DNA of 64,000 nucleotides, from contig NZ_JAANOV010000001.1 of NCBI RefSeq assembly GCF_011758745.1, forward strand, positions 4,712,001 to 4,776,000, in the 5' to 3' direction. The DNA is from Amycolatopsis granulosa. GTDB lineage: Bacteria > Actinomycetota > Actinomycetes > Mycobacteriales > Pseudonocardiaceae. This document shows, one piece after another, positions 58,331 through 64,000 of the stretch (positions within the stretch are counted from its first letter, which is position 1; each line of letters opens with the position of its first letter). The position numbers and the translations under genes were made by a program. The notes under the pieces were generated by a model, which saw only the letters and a program-made list of their open reading frames with translations, was not told the DNA's origin and searched no databases.

Positions 58331-60634
58331 TCAGGACTCGTTCGCCGTGATCCAGGCGGCGATCTGGGTGCGCGAGCTGAAGCCCAGCTTGGCCAGGATG
58401 TGCTCGACGTGGCTTTCCGCGGTGCGCTGGGAGATGACCAGCCGGCCGGCGATCTGGCGGTTGCTCAGCCCCTTGGCCACCAGGCCCGCGATCTCCTTCT
58501 CGCGCGTGGTGAGCGGGTGGCGGGACGACGTCGCCGGGGCGGTCCGGGTCCGCCGCTCGTCCAGGGCGAACGCCACCGCGTTCTCGAACGACATCGCCGC
58601 GCCGCGCGCGTACTCCTGCTCGAACGCCTCGCCGCCCAGGGCATTCCGGGCCGGTGCCGCGGCGCGCGTTTCGGACACCTGCCGCAGGGCCGCTTCGATG
58701 CGTCCCGCGCCGGACAGCCGCCACGCGGTCGCGGCGGCGCCGAGCAGGCGGGCGGTCCGGGTGAACCGCCGGTCCGAGGCCGAGCACCAGGCCAGTGACT
58801 CCAGGGCCAGCGCGGCCCCGGAATGGTCGCCCGCGGGCTCGCGCAGCCGGATCGCCTCCCGGTGCAGGCGTTCCGCGCGCCGCACGTCACCGCGCCGCCA
58901 GACCGCCAGCCCCAGCACCCACACGGCCAGCGCGGTGTACCACGGCGGGTTTCCGTGGCTCGCGCACAACGCGACCGCCTGCTCCGCGGCGGCTTCGGCG
59001 TCCGGCTCGCCCAGCACGAACCGCGCCAGGGCCAGGTAGGACAGGATCTGCAGCGGCAGCGCGTCCTTGCCGATCGCCGCGCACTCCTCCTGCGCCTTCT
59101 CCAGCAGCTCACCGGCCCAGCGCGGGTCGCCGAGGAAGTAGCGGCTGACCCCCTCGCACACCAGCAGTTCGACGTCGATCGCCGGATCGCGCAGGTGCGC
59201 GGCGATCGACCGGTACTCCCGCAGCCGGCCGCCGAAACCCTTGCGCACCCCCAGCCAGGTGGAGGCGAGCAGCGACGCGTGCAAGGCGCGCGCCCGTTCC
59301 CGCGACGGCCCGCTGTCCCGCGCCAGTACCCGGTCCAGCCAGCGGCCGCCTTCCACGAGGTGGCCGCCCGCGATCCAGAACGTGGACAGGTTGCCCGCCA
59401 TCTCCAGCGCGGGCCGCGGATCCGGCTCCTCGAGCCACGATTCCAGGGCGCCGCGCAGGTTGGCGTGCTCGCTCTGCAGCCGCGCGATCCATTCCTGCTG
59501 CCGCGCGGTGATCTTCTCCGTGGTGAAGCGGCGGGCGAGCTCGCGGTAGTAGTCGCGGTGCCGGCGCACCGGTTCGGCCGGGTCGCCGCGCTCGGCGAGC
59601 CGGGCCGCGCCGAACTCGGCGAGGGTTTCCAGCATGTGGTAGCGCGCGCCGTGGCCGTAGGTGTCCCGCTCGCGCACCAGAACCGATTTGTCGACCAGGC
59701 CGGCGAGCACGTTCAGCACGGTGCCGTCATCAGCGTCAGCACCGTCGGTGCTGCCCTCGGTCAGGCACACGTACTCGGCGGCCGGCAGGTCGAACCCGCC
59801 GCGGAACACCGACAGCCGCTCCCACGCCCGCTGCTCGGCGGGCAGGCACAGCTGGTAGGTCCAGTCCACCAGCGCCTCCAGTCCCTGCTGGCGCGGTGGC
59901 GCGGTGCGCGTGGCCTCGGTCAGCAGCGCGAACCGGTCGGCGAGGCGGTCGTTGAGCTCGGTCAGCGACAGGGTGCGCAGCCACACCGCGGCCAGCTCGA
60001 TCGCCAGCGGCAGTCCCTCCAGGCGGCGGCAGATGGTGGCGACCAGCGCCTCGTTGGCCCCGGTGAGCGTGAAGCCGGGCGACACCGCGGCGGCGCGGTC
60101 GGCGAACAACGACACCGCGTCCCAGCCGTCGGCGCGCTCGCTCGTCCCACTCCCGATGGGCAGGTCGAGTGGCTCGACCGGCAGCAGGTGCTCACCCTCC
60201 ACGGACAACCGCTGGCGGCTCGTGGCCAGCACGCGCAGGCCGCTCGTCGCGGCGAGCAGTTTGCCGATCAGCGTCGCGCAGGCGTCGGCGAGGTGCTCGC
60301 AGTTGTCCAGCACCAGCAGCACCTGCCGGTCGGCGAGGAACCGGGCCAGCCGGTCGGCGGGATCGACGGCCTCGTCCCGCAGGCCGAGCGCGGTGGCGAT
60401 GGTCTGCGGCAGCAGCGCCGGATCGTCGAGCGCGGCCAGCTCGGCGAAGTGCACCCCGTCCGGGAACGCCCGGGTCAACCCCGCCGCGGCACGCACGGCG
60501 AGCCTGGTCTTGCCCACCCCGCCCAGGCCGGTGAGCGTCACCAGGCGGGCAGCCGACAGTAACCGCCGGATCTCGGCGAGTTCCTGCCGCCGGCCGACGA
60601 AGCTCGTGAGCTCGCTCGGAAGTGTGCCCGCCAC
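58331..60634 (-). CDS. LuxR-family STAND regulator (NB-ARC ATPase)
   Basis: A 767-residue regulator. The P-loop GLGGVGKTRLA is at 36-46, Walker B VLLVLDNCEHLAD near 105, then helical repeats and a LuxR helix-turn-helix at about 700-765 (LTTREKEIAGLVAKGLSNRQIAGRL, then SQRTAESHVEHILAKLG). It is close to the NB-ARC type rather than the MalT type at 27371. The GTG start is 155 bases from the divergent Ku gene start. Target and signal unknown. Confidence 0.92.
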   Translation of the reverse strand: MAGTLPSELTSFVGRRQELAEIRRLLSAARLVTLTGLGGVGKTRLAVRAAAGLTRAFPDGVHFAELAALDDPALLPQTIATALGLRDEAVDPADRLARFLADRQVLLVLDNCEHLADACATLIGKLLAATSGLRVLATSRQRLSVEGEHLLPVEPLDLPIGSGTSERADGWDAVSLFADRAAAVSPGFTLTGANEALVATICRRLEGLPLAIELAAVWLRTLSLTELNDRLADRFALLTEATRTAPPRQQGLEALVDWTYQLCLPAEQRAWERLSVFRGGFDLPAAEYVCLTEGSTDGADADDGTVLNVLAGLVDKSVLVRERDTYGHGARYHMLETLAEFGAARLAERGDPAEPVRRHRDYYRELARRFTTEKITARQQEWIARLQSEHANLRGALESWLEEPDPRPALEMAGNLSTFWIAGGHLVEGGRWLDRVLARDSGPSRERARALHASLLASTWLGVRKGFGGRLREYRSIAAHLRDPAIDVELLVCEGVSRYFLGDPRWAGELLEKAQEECAAIGKDALPLQILSYLALARFVLGEPDAEAAAEQAVALCASHGNPPWYTALAVWVLGLAVWRRGDVRRAERLHREAIRLREPAGDHSGAALALESLAWCSASDRRFTRTARLLGAAATAWRLSGAGRIEAALRQVSETRAAAPARNALGGEAFEQEYARGAAMSFENAVAFALDERRTRTAPATSSRHPLTTREKEIAGLVAKGLSNRQIAGRLVISQRTAESHVEHILAKLGFSSRTQIAAWITANES

Positions 60635-60789
60635 TGCAACAGCCTAGTTGGCGCGGGCGTTGATCGGTGCCATCCGGACAGTTCGAATACTGGGGGTATC
60701 CGACGGCCGGGTGGCCGCCTGGTGGTGCGAGCGCTTCTCGCGTAACGTCCGACCTGCGGTTATCTCGGCAGGAGCGGAGGGCCCCGGCG

Positions 60790-61674
60790 ATGCGATCGAT
60801 GTGGAAGGGCTCGGTGTCGTTCGGGCTGGTCACCATTCCGATCAACCTCTACACGGCCACCGAGAACAAGAACGTGTCCCTGCGTCAGGTGCACGTCGCC
60901 GACGGCGGGCGGATCCAGTACAAGCGCTTCTGCACGATCGACGGCGAGGAAGTGCCCTACGCCGACATCGCCAAGGGTTACGAGACCGACGACGGCGAGA
61001 TGGTCGTGATCACCGACGACGACCTCAAGGACCTGCCGCTGTCCAGTTCCAACGTGATCGACGTGCTGGAGTTCGTGCCACTCGAGGCCATCGACCCGCT
61101 GCACTTCGACCGGCACTACTACCTGGAGCCGCAGAAGGCGGCGGTCAAGCCGTACGTGCTGCTGCGCGACGCGCTGCACAAGTCGGGCCACGTCGCGATC
61201 GCCAAGGTCGCGCTGCGCCAGCGGGAGACCCTCGCCCTGTTGCGCGTGCACGCCGACGTCATGGTGATGACCACCATGCTGTGGCCGGACGAGGTGCGCA
61301 CCCCCGACTTCGGTTTCCTGCGCGACGAGCTGCCCCAGGTCCGGCCCCAGGAGCTCAGCATGGCCGGCTCGCTGATCGACTCGCTGTCCGAGCCGGTGTT
61401 CGACCCGGGCAAGTACACCGACCACTACCGCGAGGCACTGGAAGCGGTCATCGACGCCAAGATCGCCGGCAAGAAGACCACGCGGCCCGCGGGCCGGTCG
61501 CCGAAGACCGACGTGGTCGACCTGATGGCGGCGCTGGAGGCCAGCGTCAGCGAGGCGAAGAAGGCCCGCAAACCGGCCAAGCGGACGCCCGCCAAGAAGT
61601 CCGCCGGGACCTCGTCCACGTCGTCCACCTCGTCCACCTCGGGGCGCGGCCGCCGCTCACCCAAGAGTGCCTGA
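60790..61674 (+). CDS. ku: Non-homologous end-joining protein Ku
   Basis: A 294-residue bacterial Ku. MRSMWKGSVSFGLVTIPINLYTAT starts the core beta-barrel; RIQYKRFC and IDPLHFDRHYYLEP follow. The tail after residue 255 is basic (KKARKPAKRTPAKKSA) and then carries three TSS repeats before a basic end, the usual disordered DNA- or ligase-binding region. GGAGG lies 9 bases before the ATG. No LigD gene is in the window, only the LigC-type ligase at 30304. Confidence 0.95.
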   Translation: MRSMWKGSVSFGLVTIPINLYTATENKNVSLRQVHVADGGRIQYKRFCTIDGEEVPYADIAKGYETDDGEMVVITDDDLKDLPLSSSNVIDVLEFVPLEAIDPLHFDRHYYLEPQKAAVKPYVLLRDALHKSGHVAIAKVALRQRETLALLRVHADVMVMTTMLWPDEVRTPDFGFLRDELPQVRPQELSMAGSLIDSLSEPVFDPGKYTDHYREALEAVIDAKIAGKKTTRPAGRSPKTDVVDLMAALEASVSEAKKARKPAKRTPAKKSAGTSSTSSTSSTSGRGRRSPKSA

Positions 61675-61767
61675 CCGCACACCGACACGCCGGGGCGCCC
61701 TCCCACCGTCCGGCCGGGCTGGGTGGTACCAAGGTGCCGCAACCCCTACCGGCGGAAGGTGTCAGAC

Positions 61768-61971
61768 ATGGAGTGCCCCAGCTGCGCACGGGACCTCGAC
61801 CACTGCCACGGCACCCTCGTCCTGCACGTCGACGCCCTGGTGGAGTGCACCGAACCGGACTGCACCGACACCGACCTGGTGCGGCACCGTCTCACGATCC
61901 GGTGCGACGAGGTGGACGGCGGCTGCGTCTGCACGGCCGACCACACCGTGGAGTACGCGCGGGCGTCCTGA
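61768..61971 (+). CDS. Cys-rich small zinc-binding-like protein
   Basis: A 67-residue protein with eight Cys (MECPSC, DHC, VEC, PDC, RC, GGCVC) and several His, suggesting one or two structural zinc sites. GGAAGG lies 8 bases before ATG 61768; GTG 61759 is an alternative. Not recognised by motif; small proteins starting CPSC are widespread in actinobacteria. It follows Ku by 93 bases on the same strand. Confidence 0.75.
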   Translation: MECPSCARDLDHCHGTLVLHVDALVECTEPDCTDTDLVRHRLTIRCDEVDGGCVCTADHTVEYARAS

Positions 61972-62862
61972 TCACCGCACCACGTTGACCAGCGGCTCGC
62001 CGCGCGCGAAGCGTTCGAGCTGCTGCTCCACCAGCCGCTTCGCCCGCGGGTAGAACGAGTCCGAGCCGCCCGCGACGTGCGGGGTGATGATCGATCCCGG
62101 CAGCCGCCACAGCGGGTGCTCCGGCGGCAGCGGCTCCGGGTCCACCACATCCAGCGCCGCCCGCAGCCGGCCGTCCGAGACCTCCTTCGTCAGCGCCGCG
62201 GTGTCGATCGCGGTGCCGCGGCCGACGTTGACCACCAGCGCCCCGTCCGGCAGGGCCGCCAGTTCTGGTGCGCCGATCAGCCCGCGGGTGGCCGGGGTGT
62301 CCGGCAAGATCAGCACGACGATGCTCGCGCCCGGCAGGAGGTCCGCCAGCTCGCCGACGCCGTGCACGCCCGCGCGCGGGGTGCTCGCCACGCGCACCAC
62401 GTCGGCCGCACCGGCCACCAGGTACCGCTCGACGGCCTGGCCGATCGAGCCGTAGCCGACCAGCAGGACACGCTCGTCGGCGAGCGAGCGGGTGTGCTCG
62501 CGGTCCCAGGAGCCGCTGCGCTGCTGGCGGAACCAGCGCGGCAGGTTCCGCTGCGCGGCCAGGATCAGCGCGAGCGTGTGCTCGGCGACGCTCAGGTCGT
62601 GCAGGCCCCGGCCGTTGGCCAGCGTGACGCCCTCGGGGATCAGCGGCCGCAGGCTGTCCACGCCCGCCGACAGCGACTGCACCACCTTCAGCGACGGCAT
62701 CCGCGCGATGAGTTCCGGTGGTCGCGGGCCGCTGTCGTAGGGCAGCACGTAGAACTCCACGCCGTCCAGGCCGGGTGGCGTCCCGGTGCCGTCGTAGCAG
62801 GCGGCTTCCAGGCCGGCCGGGACGGCGACATCGGACCAGGGGAGCAGAACTCGGGGTGTCAT
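61972..62862 (-). CDS. D-2-hydroxyacid dehydrogenase
   Basis: The 296-residue enzyme has a Rossmann NAD(P) domain: VGYGSIGQAVERYL with the GxGxxG variant at 136-141. Catalytic residues are Arg215 (NVGRGTAID), Glu243 (DPEPLPPEHP) and His262 (TPHVAGGS). The family reduces 2-oxo acids or oxidises D-2-hydroxy acids. GAGGAAGG precedes ATG 62862, which overlaps the stop of the MFS gene, so uptake and metabolism of one acid are likely coupled. Confidence 0.9.
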   Translation of the reverse strand: MTPRVLLPWSDVAVPAGLEAACYDGTGTPPGLDGVEFYVLPYDSGPRPPELIARMPSLKVVQSLSAGVDSLRPLIPEGVTLANGRGLHDLSVAEHTLALILAAQRNLPRWFRQQRSGSWDREHTRSLADERVLLVGYGSIGQAVERYLVAGAADVVRVASTPRAGVHGVGELADLLPGASIVVLILPDTPATRGLIGAPELAALPDGALVVNVGRGTAIDTAALTKEVSDGRLRAALDVVDPEPLPPEHPLWRLPGSIITPHVAGGSDSFYPRAKRLVEQQLERFARGEPLVNVVR

Positions 62863-64000
62863 GCGACCTTCCTCTTCGGGGACCGGACGGCGAACAGGAC
62901 CAGCGCGGACGCGGCCATCGTGCCCGCCAGCATCAGGAACGCGGCGGCGTCGGTGCCGGTGGCGGTGCGCAACCAGCCCACCAGATACGTGCCGAGGAAG
63001 CCACCCAGGGCGCCGGCCGCGTTGACCAGCGCGACGGCGATCCCGGCGGTGCGGCGCGGCAGCAGCTCCGGGATCATCGCGAAGAACGGCCCGTAGGGTG
63101 CGTACATCGCGATCCCGGCGAGGATCAGCAGCGGGAACGACAGCCAGAAGGCGCTGTGGCCGGCCAGGTAGGAGCCGTAGAACGTGATCGCGCCGGCGAG
63201 CAGCCACGGCCACACGTACCGGATCCTGCGGTGGGCGCGGTCGGACAGGCGCGAGTTGAGCAGCATCGCGACCACGGCGAAGGCGTAGGGCACGGCCGAC
63301 AGCAGGCCGGTGGCGCCGATGCCGGCCGACGATCCGGCTTTCACGATCGAGGGCAGCCAGAACACGAACCCGTAGACGCCGATGCTCCACAGCAGGTACT
63401 GCGCGGCGAGGATCAGCACGGACGGGGTGCGCAGGGCTTCGGCGAGCGGGTGGCGCCCGGTGGTCTCCGCGGCCGGCGCCAGGTCGGCCTGCTCCGCGGC
63501 GATCGCGGTGTCGACGGCCGCGCGTTCGGCCGCCGCCAGCCACGCCGCGTCGGCGGGGCGGTCGCGCACCTGCGCGCGGAAGAAGAACGCCCAGACCAGC
63601 GCCGGAATGCCCTCGATGATGAACATGCCGCGCCAGTTGGTGGCCTCGACCAGGTAGCCCGACGCCGCGGACAGCCACATGACGGTCACCGGGTTGCCGA
63701 GGATGAGGAAGGCGTTGGCGCGGCCGCGTTCGGCCTTCGTGAACCAGCGGGCGAGCAGGACCACGAGCGCGGGCAGCACCGCGGCCTCGACGGCGCCGAG
63801 CAGGAAGCGGACCACGATCAGCAGCACGACGGAGCTGAGCAGCCCCTGCAGCGTGGCGAGCAGGCCCCAGGCCAGCACCGACCAGAAGATCAGGTCGCGG
63901 ACGCTGCGGCGGTCGGCGTAGAGCACCCCGGGGACCTGCAACAGGAAGTAGCCGGCGAAGAACGAGGCTCCGATGAGGCCCGAGGTCGAACTCGTGATGC
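62859..64000 (-). CDS. MFS transporter, ACS family, N-terminus beyond the window
   Basis: About 380 residues of an anion:cation symporter-type MFS protein; the N-terminal helix and start lie beyond 64000. Visible elements are GAVEAAVLPALVVLLARWFTKAERGRAN (helix 4-5) and WRGMFIIEGIPALVWAFFF. The ACS family moves organic anions such as hexuronates, tartrate or 4-hydroxyphenylacetate. It is translationally coupled (ATGA) to the D-2-hydroxyacid dehydrogenase. Confidence 0.88.
   Translation of the reverse strand, partial: ITSSTSGLIGASFFAGYFLLQVPGVLYADRRSVRDLIFWSVLAWGLLATLQGLLSSVVLLIVVRFLLGAVEAAVLPALVVLLARWFTKAERGRANAFLILGNPVTVMWLSAASGYLVEATNWRGMFIIEGIPALVWAFFFRAQVRDRPADAAWLAAAERAAVDTAIAAEQADLAPAAETTGRHPLAEALRTPSVLILAAQYLLWSIGVYGFVFWLPSIVKAGSSAGIGATGLLSAVPYAFAVVAMLLNSRLSDRAHRRIRYVWPWLLAGAITFYGSYLAGHSAFWLSFPLLILAGIAMYAPYGPFFAMIPELLPRRTAGIAVALVNAAGALGGFLGTYLVGWLRTATGTDAAAFLMLAGTMAASALVLFAVRSPKRKVA

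Noticed and set aside
60681-60699. GGGTAT upstream of Ku as a SigB-type promoter
   Set aside because: The only GTT-like element in front is 7 bases away instead of about 15, and no GTTT lies at the right distance.

Overview
The window is high-GC actinobacterial chromosome. Many genes start with GTG or TTG, several appear leaderless (a -10-like TANNNT 6 to 8 bases before the start codon), third codon positions are almost all G or C, and F420-type luciferase-like oxidoreductases, SARP/AfsR and LuxR-type STAND regulators, Ku and a complete phenylacetate catabolon are present. The mix fits a Pseudonocardiaceae-type soil actinomycete, Amycolatopsis-like; that assignment is inference from gene content and codon use, not from a marker gene. 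No rRNA, tRNA, insertion sequence, integrase, CRISPR array or origin was seen.

Layout. 1-5.5 kb: a Tat-exported protein running off the left edge, a FadR-type regulator with its operator, an acetylxylan/cephalosporin-C esterase, a small Cys-containing secreted protein, a NADAR-domain protein and a CYTH-CHAD protein. 4.7-7 kb: an IclR regulator divergent from a two-subunit 3-oxoacid CoA-transferase. 7-11.9 kb: STAS protein, ECF sigma factor with a SnoaL-like tail divergent from an alpha/beta hydrolase, an MHS-type transporter and a BrkB-type membrane protein. 12-19 kb: MarR regulator and divergent drug exporter, a DrrAB-like ABC exporter and a large AfsR-like STAND regulator. 18.9-25.4 kb: small metabolic and stress genes, including an ArsR/AHSA1 pair, nitroreductase-NUDIX operon, dodecin, a CBS-pair protein behind a SigB-type promoter, peptide deformylase and a YCII (DGPF)/ECF42 sigma pair. 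A relict-looking lower-GC stretch lies at 21.8-22.3 kb and a PhoD alkaline phosphatase remnant at 25.4-25.75 kb. 26-36.8 kb: NAD kinase, LuxR-type STAND regulator, ATP-dependent DNA ligase, EamA/MocR divergent pair with overlapping start codons, LLM oxidoreductase, proline iminopeptidase, MarR and a degenerate HATPase-like protein behind a second SigB-type promoter. 37-38.6 kb: RtcB RNA ligase with a YbjN-like partner.

38.7-49.1 kb is the phenylacetate (PAA) region. paaZABCDE runs rightward. paaG, and then paaI-paaK-paaR followed by an MFS gene, run leftward. PaaK makes phenylacetyl-CoA, PaaABC(D)E epoxidise it, PaaG isomerises the epoxide, PaaZ opens the ring and oxidises the aldehyde, PaaI rescues CoA, and the TetR-type PaaR is the likely repressor acting at two operator-like inverted repeats. 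No paaF, paaH or paaJ is in the window, so the beta-oxidation tail must be encoded elsewhere. 49-64 kb: a UMF1-type transporter preceded by a 21-bp repeat array, S4 and DUF1992 proteins, a TesB thioesterase, another LLM enzyme, a 57-residue acidic protein, YnfA, pyruvate:quinone oxidoreductase (PoxB), a second FadR-type regulator with a divergent MFS transporter, a third STAND regulator, Ku, a Cys-rich mini-protein, and a D-2-hydroxyacid dehydrogenase coupled to an MFS transporter that runs off the right edge.

The observation I rate highest is that the two FadR paralogues, 56 kb apart, each sit beside a near-identical 18-bp operator-like sequence, with a related core palindrome upstream of the 38.7-kb MFS gene. 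I did not find a clear novel defence or biosynthetic system; most of the window is ordinary chromosomal metabolism and regulation.
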